In this document: one piece after another, positions 43,419 to 53,600 of the stretch
Numbering within the stretch: the stretch's first letter is position 1
Layout: each line of letters begins with the position of its first letter
Source: Streptomyces coacervatus
GTDB lineage: Bacteria > Actinomycetota > Actinomycetes > Streptomycetales > Streptomycetaceae
Direction: 5' to 3'
NCBI RefSeq assembly: GCF_029223485.1
Contig: NZ_JARHTP010000012.1
Span: 124,001 to 188,000 of the forward strand
DNA: 64,000 nt
The notes under the pieces: model-generated
Databases searched by the model: none
The model's input: only the letters and a program-made list of their open reading frames with translations
What the model was told of the DNA's origin: nothing
Made by a program: the position numbers and the translations under genes

Positions 43419-43862
43419 ATGTCCTACAGAGATGCCCCCCGCCGTAGCGACCGTATGACCGATGCATCGGGGCAGGTGTACGGACAGCAGTCGTACGGGT
43501 CCCGCGAGTGGACTCCGGTCGTCGGCCCCCTTGGGACGCCAGTCCGCAGTGTCGATAGATTCGGCCGCGCCCTGGTCCGTGATCCGGGTCTGTTCCAGGA
43601 GCCCCGTCCCGGGAGGGACCAGCTGGGCTACGAGATTTCGAGCCGCTCCGGCCAGCCGCTCTACGAGTTGCCGCGGAAGTACGTTGTGCCACCCCAGCCT
43701 GCACCTGCGCCGACGGCTGCACCGGAAACCGAACTCCCAGATGCCGCTTTGGCTCACGCCATCATCACGCGCCTCTTCGTCGCGCACCGCAATGGGACGC
43801 TCGCCCCCGGCGAGTGGCTAGCGACCATGGCTTACCGCTACCGCTACGCCAAATTCCTCTAG
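43419..43862 (+). CDS. Phage-linked hypothetical protein
   Basis: A 147-residue protein, ATG with GGAGAGGAAG upstream. The N-terminal two-thirds are Pro/Arg/Gly-rich and probably disordered; residues about 110-147 form a small helical part (DAALAHAIITRLFVAHRNGTL, then EWLATMAYRYRYAKFL). Unknown function. It lies between tail enzymes and the lysis module. Confidence 0.6.
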   Translation: MSYRDAPRRSDRMTDASGQVYGQQSYGSREWTPVVGPLGTPVRSVDRFGRALVRDPGLFQEPRPGRDQLGYEISSRSGQPLYELPRKYVVPPQPAPAPTAAPETELPDAALAHAIITRLFVAHRNGTLAPGEWLATMAYRYRYAKFL

Positions 43863-43881
43863 AAGGACCGACCGGGCGCTC

Positions 43882-44131
43882 TCACGCGGTCGTGGGCCAT
43901 GAGACCGGTAGCGGCCCATCGGCTCCGGTCTCGAACGGATCCGCGACCGCGCGCCCGGACTCGCCGAGGATCCTGTCGACCTCGACGGACACCTGGGCGT
44001 CGTCTCAGTCCGGATGCACCATCCACACGAGGGTGTCCGTGGACGCGGCCTCTGCGCGGCGCAGCCACTCGGCCGTGATGGCCAGCTCGGTCGGGCCCTC
44101 GCTGATGGAGTCCTGGATCAAGAGGGGCTAG
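43882..44131 (-). pseudogene. Hypothetical protein with internal stop
   Basis: The reverse strand encodes LIQDSISEGPTELAITAEWL, TDTLVWMVHPD, then TGA where Trp (TGG) is likely, then DDAQVSVEVDRILGESG. Both parts have protein-like composition with a single disrupting stop. Function not recognised. Confidence 0.5.
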
Positions 44132-44338
44132 CTCACGCTGTCGAAGCCAGAAGGCGAGCATGACTTGCCCGAGCAACTCGATCCCGTGAGTTTCAGCAGC
44201 ATCCAGACAAGCTGGCAGGAAGACGGCGCGAACTGCCACTGGATTACTTTGCTGGCGATCACGTCGGCGTAAGATTCATCGGCTCCCTTGGGCCCCGTAC
44301 GATCGAAGCAGGGCACGGGGCCGCCGGGAGTGATTGCG

Positions 44339-44698
44339 GTGTCCGTGCCGCCGAGTGCCGAGCCCACACTGTGGGAGCTGCACCGTGCCGTCTCGCAGTT
44401 GCGTGAGGACCTTCGCGGCGACCTCGCACAGCTCGCCGCACGGCTCGATCAGGTCGTCACCCAAGACGTGTACCGGGCAGACCAGCGGGCGGTCGATCAG
44501 CGCATCAACCAGGTCGAAGCAGGTCTGGCCGGCCTGCGCAGTGAACATGACCAGAGCCTGGAGCGTGCGGAGTTGCAGCGGCGCGAGGACCAGACGCAGG
44601 CCGCCGCGACGAGGCGGCTGGTGATCTCGTCCTTCGTAGCCCCGCTGCTCCTCATGGCCCTGCAGCTGTGGATCGTCTCGCGCGGGACACCGCCGTAG
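44339..44698 (+). CDS. Coiled-coil protein with C-terminal membrane helix
   Basis: A 119-residue protein. GTG at 44339 follows GGGAG by 8 bp and starts MSVPPSAEPTLWELHRAV. Residues about 10-90 are a heptad-rich coiled coil (LREDLRGDLAQLAARLDQVV), and the end is one membrane helix (VISSFVAPLLLMALQLWIV). The form resembles small membrane-linked proteins of actinophage lysis regions, perhaps a spanin-like or holin-assisting part. Confidence 0.7.
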   Translation: MSVPPSAEPTLWELHRAVSQLREDLRGDLAQLAARLDQVVTQDVYRADQRAVDQRINQVEAGLAGLRSEHDQSLERAELQRREDQTQAAATRRLVISSFVAPLLLMALQLWIVSRGTPP

Positions 44699-44758
44699 GC
44701 AGAGGGTCGAGCAGTCTCAATTTCAAGATCGGGCGCGGGGAGATAACGAGCGCCGACG

Positions 44759-45697
44759 TTGGCAACACCCCTGAATCCTGACCGGCTAGTCGCGGCACTG
44801 CGCGCAGAAGGCGTGCGGGTCGTCGAGCGTTCCGGCTGGCGCACCCACAACCGAAACCACAAGGGCCCGTGGGGCCCTGTCCGCGGCGTGATGATCCACC
44901 ACACGGTGACGTCCGGTACGAGTAACACCGTCAGCATCTGCGAGCGCGGGTACGAGGGCCTTCCGGGACCGCTGTGCCATGGCGTGATCGCGAAGGACGG
45001 CACGGTCCATCTGGTCGGGCACGGCCGCGCCAACCATGCCGGCCGTGGTGACGGGGACGTGCTCCGTGCGGTCACCGCGGAGCGACCCCTTCCTTCGCCG
45101 AACCAGGCCGACACCGACGGCAACACGTCGTTCTACGGCTTCGAGTGCGAGAACCTCGGCGACGGTCATGACCCATGGCCTGCAGCACAGTTGGAGGCGA
45201 TCGAGCGAGTCTCGGCCGCACTGTGCCGCGCGCATGGCTGGGGCTCGGCGAGCGTGATCGGGCACAAGGAATGGCAGCCCGGAAAGGTCGACCCCAAAGG
45301 CTTCACCATGGGCTGGCTCCGCGGCCGGGTCGCCGCGCGCCTGAAGTCGAAGCCCTCCGACGGCAATTCAGATACGGGATCGAAGGATGGCGGGGCAGCA
45401 ACGTACGCCGTCAAGAGCGGCGACACGCTCTCCAGCATCGGGAAGAAACTCGGTGTCAGCTGGGAGCGCCTTGCTCAGGCCAACAAGATCACGGCCCCGT
45501 ACGTCATCAAGGCTGGGCAGAAGCTCACGATCCCCGGGAAACCCGCAGGTGGGACGTACACGCCGCCTCCGTTTCCGAACGGTTTTGCTCCGGGCCGCTC
45601 GTCACCGTCTGCGAAGGGCCTTCAGCAGGCGCTGAAGGACACCGGCTGGCTCGACCGCTCGGTACCGCTCTCCGACAACTACGGTCCGCAGACCTAG
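44759..45697 (+). CDS. N-acetylmuramoyl-L-alanine amidase endolysin, truncated by amber codon
   Basis: A 312-residue product from a TTG start. Residues about 45-175 are an Amidase_2 domain (GVMIHHTVTSG, ECENLGDG, IGHKEW with its zinc His residues). A LysM module follows (YAVKSGDTLSSIGKKLG...). A C-terminal peptidoglycan-binding domain starts (SPSAKGLQQALKDTG) but is cut by an in-frame TAG at 45695-45697. The same frame continues for 39 codons (KAVASFNRKHNLFTTGRPND...LAYGN) to a TGA at 45814, so this is a point change or a readthrough stop. The amidase and LysM parts are complete; loss of the binding end may lower activity. Confidence 0.88.
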   Translation: MATPLNPDRLVAALRAEGVRVVERSGWRTHNRNHKGPWGPVRGVMIHHTVTSGTSNTVSICERGYEGLPGPLCHGVIAKDGTVHLVGHGRANHAGRGDGDVLRAVTAERPLPSPNQADTDGNTSFYGFECENLGDGHDPWPAAQLEAIERVSAALCRAHGWGSASVIGHKEWQPGKVDPKGFTMGWLRGRVAARLKSKPSDGNSDTGSKDGGAATYAVKSGDTLSSIGKKLGVSWERLAQANKITAPYVIKAGQKLTIPGKPAGGTYTPPPFPNGFAPGRSSPSAKGLQQALKDTGWLDRSVPLSDNYGPQT

Positions 45698-45819
45698 AAG
45701 GCTGTGGCCAGCTTCAACCGCAAGCACAACCTCTTCACCACCGGCCGCCCCAACGATCCTTCGATCGGACACCGCGGCTGGGACCTCCTGCACCAACTCG
45801 CCTACGGGAACTGATCACC

Positions 45820-46035
45820 TTGATCGACTTCATTCACGCCCACAGCACCCGCCTGTACGCCATCGCCGCCGCGACACTGTCCCTGATCGCCTACTACGTT
45901 CAGGACCTGCCGACCGGACTGATCCTCGCCCTGGTCGCCGCGGTCCTTGGCACCGGCGAAGCCATTCAGCGCATCGAGGATCGAAAGACCCACCAAGCTC
46001 TACTGCTCGACCCTCCTTACGCCGACAGGAGCTGA
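45820..46035 (+). CDS. Phage holin-like protein
   Basis: A 71-residue protein from a TTG at 45820, just after the endolysin end. Two membrane helices (LYAIAAATLSLIAYYV and LILALVAAVLGTGEAIQRI) and a charged C-terminus fit a small class II holin. Endolysin-holin adjacency supports it. Confidence 0.72.
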   Translation: MIDFIHAHSTRLYAIAAATLSLIAYYVQDLPTGLILALVAAVLGTGEAIQRIEDRKTHQALLLDPPYADRS

Positions 46036-46142
46036 AGCCTGAGCGCCTCGATGCCTTGGTGACGGGACGGAGAGATAGCAGCGCCGGAGCCCAGCTGCTT
46101 GCGATTGCGGGATGTGCCTCTGCGTGTCCTACGATCCCCCTC

Positions 46143-46484
46143 ATGGCCCAGAAGGTAGTCACAACATATGTCGACGATTTGACTGGCGAGGAATCGTCGG
46201 AAATCGCCACGCACAGCATCCTCATCGACGGAGCTGGGGTCGAGATCGACCTCACGGATGAGAACTACGAGAAGCTCCTTGAGATTTTGAACCCCTATCT
46301 CCATGCTGACGGCGCTCGCAGGATTCGTGGTGCCGCGAAGGCGAAGGGGACGTCCAAGGCGTCGGCTGGCGGCAGGGAGGACTCGTCGGCGATCCGGGCT
46401 TGGGCGAAGGCAAACGGCTTCGAGGTCAGCGATCGCGGTCGTGTTCCGGCCGCCGTCCGCGAGGCCTACGAAAAGGCTCGCTGA
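46143..46484 (+). CDS. lsr2: Lsr2-family nucleoid protein
   Basis: A 113-residue protein: residues 1-60 are the dimerisation domain (MAQKVVTTYVDDLTGEESSE, EIDLTDENYEKLLEIL) and residues 75-113 the AT-hook-like DNA-binding domain (AIRAWAKANGFEVSDRGRVP). Lsr2 binds AT-rich DNA and silences acquired genes in actinomycetes. Phage-encoded copies may replace or block host silencing. ATG at 46143. Confidence 0.93.
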   Translation: MAQKVVTTYVDDLTGEESSEIATHSILIDGAGVEIDLTDENYEKLLEILNPYLHADGARRIRGAAKAKGTSKASAGGREDSSAIRAWAKANGFEVSDRGRVPAAVREAYEKAR

Positions 46485-46604
46485 CACTCGTCGAAAGATG
46501 GTGGCCCCTGCTGTTGCGGGGGTCACCGCGCATTCCGGGGTCAACGACAGTACCCGGTATGCACGGCCTGGCGACGCCAATGCCAGGCTTGCACTCAGTC
46601 CGCG

Positions 46605-46807
46605 TGCGGGTAGTTATCACCAATCATCGACGCCTCCGGCATTCCGCAGACAACCGCCGGTGTCGCGGTCGCAATCGCCGCCGCGGGCGGCATCACCCGA
46701 GTGATGGCCCTGCCAGCGGTGCACAACCTCTGCCGGACTGGCTGTACCGCAGCAAACCCGAGCCATGGCCCTCTCCGGGGGAAGCCACGCTGCCCAGCGA
46801 CGCTTAA
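46605..46807 (+). pseudogene. Relic of small phage membrane protein
   Basis: One frame encodes SPIIDASGIPQTTAGVAVAI, AAAGGITRVMALPAVHN; after a shift the next frame continues LPDWLYRSKPEPWPSPGEAT to a stop at 46807. Together they look like a short actinophage protein with one membrane helix (GVAVAIAAAGGITRVMALP), with a frameshift near 46718. No confident gene is seen from 46485 to 47043 apart from this. Confidence 0.5.
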
Positions 46808-47043
46808 GCATCCGCCGCTGGCTCCCGCGCCCGACTTGGGGTGGGGGCATTCGTTTCGGCCACGATGGGCAGGAGGCTGATCTTTGTCGCCTTCGACCTG
46901 CTCCGGGCGGGCGCCGATCGGCCTGCTGCTCCCACGGCCGCCCACGGTCGTCGTCGACTTGGTCGCTGTGCTCGACGAGATGGTCGTCATCACCGCACGT
47001 ACGCGCGACGACTCGACTGGATCGGTGTCTACCGCACCATCGT

Positions 47044-47083
47044 CCGTTCGCCCTTGAGCCGTCTCCGGCTCAAGGGCGAACGG
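47044..47083. terminator. 17-bp perfect hairpin
   Basis: CCGTTCGCCCTTGAGCC, a 6-base loop, then its exact complement. It follows the end of the Rhs-immunity operon by 7 bases and could end transcription from either side. Confidence 0.9.
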
Positions 47084-47089
47084 ATTTAC

Positions 47090-47650
47090 TCAGGCTCTCC
47101 GCGACAGGTTGCTCTGGATGTCGGAGATCAGTGAAGCGATCTTCTTCATCCGGGGCGGGCTGCCCGGGAAGAGCAGCGGGTGCCGTGGTGCGGCCTCGAG
47201 AACGATCGATTCCCGGGCGACGCTGACGGTGATGCGCGCGAACCATCGGACGCTTGCACCCATGTCGATTTCCCAGGAATCCGAGCGGTAGAGCGTCAAC
47301 CCTCTTACGCCGGGCATGGACCGGATGGATTCCAAGGCGTGATCACCCTGTTCAGCGGCTTCGGCTGAGCTGAACGTGACGCGGTGGACCGACCGCAGCG
47401 AGGCTGCTGTGATCCGCTGCGTTCGGTGTACTCGTACGAAGTGCGCTCCGGTGATCACTGCAGAGATCACGGCGGCCATGATCGGAGCCCTCTCCAGGGC
47501 GTGTGCTCCGGCCTGGGGAACGGGGTAGTAGAACACCCCTTCCAGGAACAGGAGGACCGTCAGGCAGAGGAACAGGAACGCGAACTGTGCGGCCAGCATG
47601 GCGATTCCGAACATCACCATGCTCCTCACTCCCGCGTCTTCCCTGGTCAC
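47090..47650 (-). CDS. Two-helix membrane protein, candidate immunity partner of Rhs protein
   Basis: A 186-residue protein. The GTG at 47650 overlaps the Rhs stop (GTGA), so it is translationally coupled to it. It has two membrane helices (about 15-38, MLAAQFAFLFLCLTVLLFLEG; and about 58-75, APIMAAVISAVITGAHFV) and a C-terminal soluble region of about 100 residues that begins THRITAASLRSVHRVTF-like. Genes directly after polymorphic toxins normally encode specific immunity proteins; no family is recognised, so the role is inferred from position and coupling. A membrane location would fit a toxin with a membrane-active end. Confidence 0.72.
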   Translation of the reverse strand: MTREDAGVRSMVMFGIAMLAAQFAFLFLCLTVLLFLEGVFYYPVPQAGAHALERAPIMAAVISAVITGAHFVRVHRTQRITAASLRSVHRVTFSSAEAAEQGDHALESIRSMPGVRGLTLYRSDSWEIDMGASVRWFARITVSVARESIVLEAAPRHPLLFPGSPPRMKKIASLISDIQSNLSRRA

Positions 47651-50600
47651 CAGCAATTTCTTCCTCCCACCGATTCGGGATAAAGGGGGAAGAAGAGGAT
47701 CCCGATCGCATGCCACTGGGGGAAGGTGGTTTTCATTGCGAAACATATGTGGTGATTGTGGGCGCGGTCCGCTGCATCGATGATGGCCGACGTCATGTAG
47801 CCGAAGTAGCCGGCGATGAACGTCGCACAGTACGCGTTCCCCTCACACATGGCCAGCCCCAGCAGGGCGCCGACTGCCGCGCCTACGGCTGCGGTGGACC
47901 AGCCCCAGTCCGCCATCAGGTTGTACAGATGGTTGCTTCCCCAGTGGCTCAGGTAGAAGGTGCAGGTGACGTACCCGCACGTGGCGTGGCCGTGAGGGAA
48001 GGTCCAGCGCCCGGAGATGTCGCTGTTGTTGACGGGGTTCTGGTCGGCGAAGTCGTAGGCGTTGGCGCTGCCTCCGGGAACGGGGTCGCGTTGGTCGAAG
48101 CGGCCCAGGTAGGGGTTGTAGCCTCGCACGCCCATGAGTATCTGCCCGGCTTGGCCGGTGCTCTCGCGCTGGGCGCCTGCCGCCCATCCGTACGAGGCCG
48201 CCGGGCCTGCTTCCACCATCCCGAACTCGGTGTACGTGGAGGTGGAAGCGACGGAGTTGCTTGCGAGATCCTCCGTGGCCATGAGGTCGCCGTGCAGATC
48301 CATCAGCTGCAGCGAGACACCCGATGCCGTGACTGTGGCGGCCAGATGGTCGTCCGGCCCCAGCACGTTCCGCGTCCACGCGCCGTTGGACGCGGTGATC
48401 AGATCAGGCTTGTCGGATTGGTTGGCGAAGTCGTTGGTGAAGGTGATGCCGCTGCTCGCGACGGTAGTGGTGGACACGCGAGTGCCCGTCGGGTCCAGCG
48501 TCCAGCTGCTGGTGTTGCCGGCCTGCGTCTGGCTCGCGAGCATTCCGTTGGCGTAGTAGCCGGCGGTCAGATCGCCAGAACCTCCGGCATCGGCGGACGG
48601 GGTGGTCGTGATGTCACCGAGCGTGTCATAGGTGAATCCCGCGTCGGTGATCCGGTCCGCTGCGTCGTACGCATGGTTCTCAATGGAGCTGGTGCTGGTC
48701 TGACACGTGCCGTCCGCCTTGGGGGCGCTCGTCGTCAGCTTCGTACGGTTGGAATCAGCCTCGTAGCCGTAGGCACGTGTGGTGCACTGGCCCGACTGCG
48801 TGTCGGCTACGGCGGTCAGCCGGTCCGCAGCGTCGTAACTGTACGTCTTGGTGTTGGACAGCTCCGAGCGGCTGGTCCAGTCTCCGGCGTCGTTGGTCTG
48901 GACGGAGTCCGTCAACGAACCGGACCAGTTGCTGTTCGTGTAGGTCAACGAGGTTGCGGTGCCCGTCGCGTCGAATGTGTAGGTCGCTGTGGTGCCGCCG
49001 GGGTAGGTCTCGGTGACGAGGTTGCCGTCCGCGCCATAGGCGGCGCCGAAGTTCCCGGCTTGTGCGTCCGTCTCGCTCGTGAGACTGCCATCGTGCACGC
49101 TCCCGCCGTTGTAAGCGTAGGTCGTGGTGTCACCGCTGTTGCTGCGGCTGATGACGCGTTCGGCAAGGTCGTAGCTGTAGTTGGTGACCCTTCCGGTGGC
49201 GTCCGTGTAGCTGCTGGGGTCGCCGAAGTCGTCGTAGGCGGTTGCCAGGTCCGCCGTCGCGTTCCCCGAGGAGTCCAGGCTCTGCAGATCGGTGGGCAGG
49301 CCCGTCGTGGAGCTGTAAACGGTCTTGGCCGGAGCCACCGCGGATCCCATACCGGTACCGGTCGTGGAGACGGCACTGCGCGTTGTACGCCCGGCCGCAT
49401 CGTAGGTGGTGGTAGTCGTGCGGGTGGCGGTAGTGCCGTCAGCCTCGGTGTACGTCTCGGTCTTGGTCAGTGGTTGCAGGTAGACGTTGTAGGTGTAGGT
49501 GGTGACCGGAAGGCTCGCGAGGCCGGACGTGTTCGGCTGGGCGGCGGGTTTGGTCTTGCAGATGAGGTCGGCCCAGACAGGCTGGTTGCCGCAGGCCCCG
49601 TCGACACTGTTCGTGCCGGCGGTGTAGTAGATGGTCTTGGTGGTGCCGGCGGCGGTCCCGGCGGTGTCGCTGGGCTGGCTGCTGGCGATCTGCAGGGGCT
49701 CGCCGCCGTACAGGCTGCTGTCCTCGTTGAATGCCACGGTTTTGGTGATGTTGAGGTGGCCGGTACCTGGGTCGGTCACGGTTTGCAGCGGGGTTCGCAG
49801 CGTCCAACCTTCGTTGTCGCTGCCGTTGTCGTACTTGTACCGGGTGGTGCGTGCGTCGACGTCTCCGTTCCCGGGAACCGCCGTGCCGAGGCTGGCACTG
49901 ACGGTCTGGGTAGTCACCAGGTCGTACGGGTTGCCGTTGGCGTCCTGGTCGTTGTTGGGAGCGCCTTCGTCGTAGACCTGGTGTGTGTGGGTGCGGATGA
50001 GCTGGCGGTCTCCTGCGGCGTTTGCCTGGTGGGCGGGTCCGTAGCTGTCGAGCGGTTGCGTACCGTCCGCGGAGTAGACGGTTTCGGTGTCGAGTTGGCG
50101 GGCGACGCCGGCGGAGTTGGCGCCCGCGGCGAGAGCCGTTGCGCGGTTGGCCGCGGTGAGTTCGCGGACGTCGTTGCCGTAGGAGTCGTATTCGGTGGTG
50201 TTGATCTTCCAGCCGTTGATGTAGCTGGCGGTGTTCACCTCGCGGCCGTCGGCGTCGTAGTAGTAGATCTGGGCGTAGGTCCAGTCGGAGGGCGGGGTGC
50301 TGGTGGGGGCGTGGTCGGGCGGGAAGACGGCGACCGCGGAGGTGGGGATGTCGCTCTGGCCCCAGGTGGCCACGGTGCTTGCGTCCATGTCGGCCGGCCC
50401 GCCTGCGGAGACGGTGAGCGGGACGCTGTAGGCGATGACGCTCTTGGCGGTGAGGCCGCCGTTGGCTGTGTTGTGGGTGCGGCTGACGTAGGCGAGTTTG
50501 CCGTAGTCCCTGCTGCTGGCGGTGTCGTTGTAGGCGAGCACCCAGGGTGCGAGGGAACCGGGGGTGGACTGGGCGGGGCTGATCTGGGTCAGCCGGCCGA

Positions 50601-53600
50601 GATCTGCGTCTCCGGTGGTCTCGTCGTAGGTGTAGGTGGTCTTCAGGTCTGGGCTCGTGCGCGGGTCCCACTCGGCGACCAGGCGGCCGCTGCTGTCGTA
50701 GCTGTACTTGGCGACCGCGGTGCTGGTCAGGTCGGTGCCGTCAGAGGTGAGGAAGTCGATCTCTGAGACGTTCCCGGTGGTGCTGTCGTAGTTCAGCTTC
50801 AGGCCGCGGCAGCCGGTGCTCCAGCTGCTGCTGGTGGCCGGGTAGGGGCAGGCGGCGGTGCTGGACTGGCTGACCGCCGCATCGGGGGCCACCACGAGCA
50901 TCAACTTGCCGTAGGTGGAACTGCTGCTGGAGGGGTCGTAGATGTAGCCGGTGGAACGGCTGCTGCCCGGCTGGGTGACGGTGGAGGGCAGATACTGGCC
51001 GCTGGTGCCGCCGGCGGGGGTTTTGAGCACCACCTGAGTGCCGGTGCTGTCGGACAGGGTGAAGCCGGCCGAGTTCTTGGTCAGTGTGAGCCCGCTGGCT
51101 GCGGCCGAGCCCAGCGGCATGTAGGAGGTGACGCCGCCGGTGGTACTCCCGGCGTCGAAGGCGAGAGTAGATCCGTCGCTACCGGTCAGAAGCGCGTAGC
51201 TGCCCTTGTCGGTGATCGACGACCAGGAGGCGGAGGTGCCGGCGACGGGCAGGCTGGAGGTCCAGCCGGGGCCGAAAATACTGTTTGTGTGGGGATTGAG
51301 GGAGTTGAAGGTGCGCGAGACGCCCAGTCCGCTGCCGTAGGTGGCGATCGACACGTCGGTTGCGGACACGGCCCCGTTGCCGGACTGCAGGCCCACCGTC
51401 ACGGGTCCGACCGTGGTGGTCCCGAAGTCCACGCCGCTGCCCAGGCGGTCCAACGTGGTGGTAACCGGGTCGGTGGTCACCGTGGTGCTGCCGGAGTCGT
51501 TGGTGAAGACCGCCTTAAGCTGGATCGGTCCGTCGTCGCTGAGGGACTCGGTCACCTTCCAGGTGAGATAGGGCGACTGCACGCCTTCGGCGTTGCTGAC
51601 CGTGGCGATGGGCCACACGTTGGAGCAGCCGCAGTCGAAGGTGGTCTCCGAGGGCACGTCCTGGAAGGATCCGCTGGTGCCGAGGCGGTACTTGAAGGTG
51701 ACCTTGGTGTAGCCGTCCGGGGCTGCGGCCTGCAGCAGGATGCCGGCGGAGGTCTGGGATCCGTCGGCCGGGGAGAGCATGGCCGAGGAGCCGACGCCGA
51801 ACGTATAGGTCGCCGGGTCGGACTGGACGCCGGCGTCGTCGACCATGGAGACCTCGAGGGTGTACAGGCCGGCGGCGGTGGGATTGATGGTCACCTGGGA
51901 GCCGGTCGTCCACTTCCAGGTCACCGGGTCCGAGCCGTGGCGCAGCCCGTAGGAGTAGCCCTCGACGTAGGAGGAGGTGTCGGAGAGGGTGCAGGTGGTG
52001 CCGCCGGAGATCAGGGTGTGCCAGGCTCCTGTGGTGTAGCCGCTGCAGGAGATGCCGGGTTTGGCCGGGGTTTCCACATCGACGGTGAAGGCGGTGGCGG
52101 CGGACCAGCTGCTGTACTCGGTGCCGTCGTAGGCGCGGACCTTGAAGGAGTAGTCGCCGTTGGCCAGGGCCGAGGCCGAGGTGGGTGTCCAGGTGCCGGT
52201 GGCGCCGGAGGCGACGAAGCTGCTGGCGCCGGAGGCCACCACGGAGGAACCGGAGAGCACCTGGAACTGGTACTGCAGCGGGTCGCTGTCGGCGTCGGTG
52301 GTCGAGGCGGAGAAGGTGGGGGTGGCGGAGCTGCTGTACTGCTTGCCGTTGGAGGCCGGGTTGTCCGGGGTGAAGGACGTGGTGCCCACCGGCCATGGGG
52401 TGTGGTCGTAGGTGAGGGTGAAGGTGGGGTTCTGGCTGAAGGCGACGAATCCGTTGGTGTTTGTCTCGTTCTGGTTGACCAGCCCGGCGGTGAACTGTCC
52501 GGTGTACGTGGAGTCGGTCAGGATCGACTCGACGTAGCTGCCCACGTCCCACGAGACGTTGGTGTCGGGTGCGGTGCTGCTGGTGGTGAACGTGGCGGTG
52601 GCGGGGCCTGCCAGCTGGGTGGGCTGGTTGTTCCACGTGGTGGCGTTGGAGATGGAGCCGGTGGAGTAAAGGTTCACCGAGTGCGAGGCGCTGGTGGCCA
52701 TGTCGGTCTTGGTGACCTCAGCGGTCACCGTCGCGGACAGGACCTTGGAGGTGGCGCCGTAGGCGTCGCCCGGCAGACCAAAGGAGTAGTAGGAGCGGTC
52801 GATGCCGCTGCCGTCGTACCCCACGCTCATGTTGCCGTCGAAGGTCCAGTACCAGTCCGACGCCGTCGGATACGCCGACTGCACCTCGACGAAGGAGAGC
52901 CAGGTCGGCCCCACGGTGTAAGAGGGGTCCACGAAGACGGGGTACTTCGTCGCCGAAGCAGACAGGAAACTCGACGGGATCTTCAGGTGCTCACCGTGGT
53001 GAGCAATGCTCACTCCGACAGCGGCGCGGTGTGCTCCCTGGCCTGGGTGCACGACGGTGGATTTCGTGGGATCGGCTTTGCCCACGGTCGAGTCCCAGGC
53101 CGTGGGGGCCGGGGACTTGAAGACAGTCGAGCCCTTGGCCGTCTTCACCTTGACATTGCCATGCTTGTCAGATTTGGCCGTCAGGCCCTTGCTGGCAGAC
53201 ATGCCCAGTGTGAGGTGGGTCAGCGCCTTGTTGGCTGCCGCCGCCCTGTTCTTGACGACCAGCACCTCTTCAAAGCTTCCCGCCGCTTTCGCGGTCAGCA
53301 CGAGGTCAACGCCAGGCAGCACATTCGGGTAGGTCGCGCTGGCCCCGCTGGCTTTCGGGGCGGGAAGTTTGGAGGGCCAGGACAGCGACAGAGAGCCCGC
53401 GCGCGAGTCCATCGTCGCCAGCGTGGTGTTTCCGCCGCCCGAAAGCTTGAGGCCGGACTCGGCAGCCTTCGGTGCCCAGGATCCGTCCCGGTTCTTCACC
53501 AGGGTGGGGTCTACCGGCACCCAGGAACCGGACTTCTTCACCCAGCGAGGCTCGGCACTGGCCTGGTAGGTCATGGTGCCGTTGGGGTTGGCGAAGGTCT

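Noticed and set aside
47503..50766. 1,087-codon forward frame opposite the Rhs gene
   Set aside because: Antisense frame of the YD-repeat core with Val/Gly/Arg bias; no ribosome site or domain.
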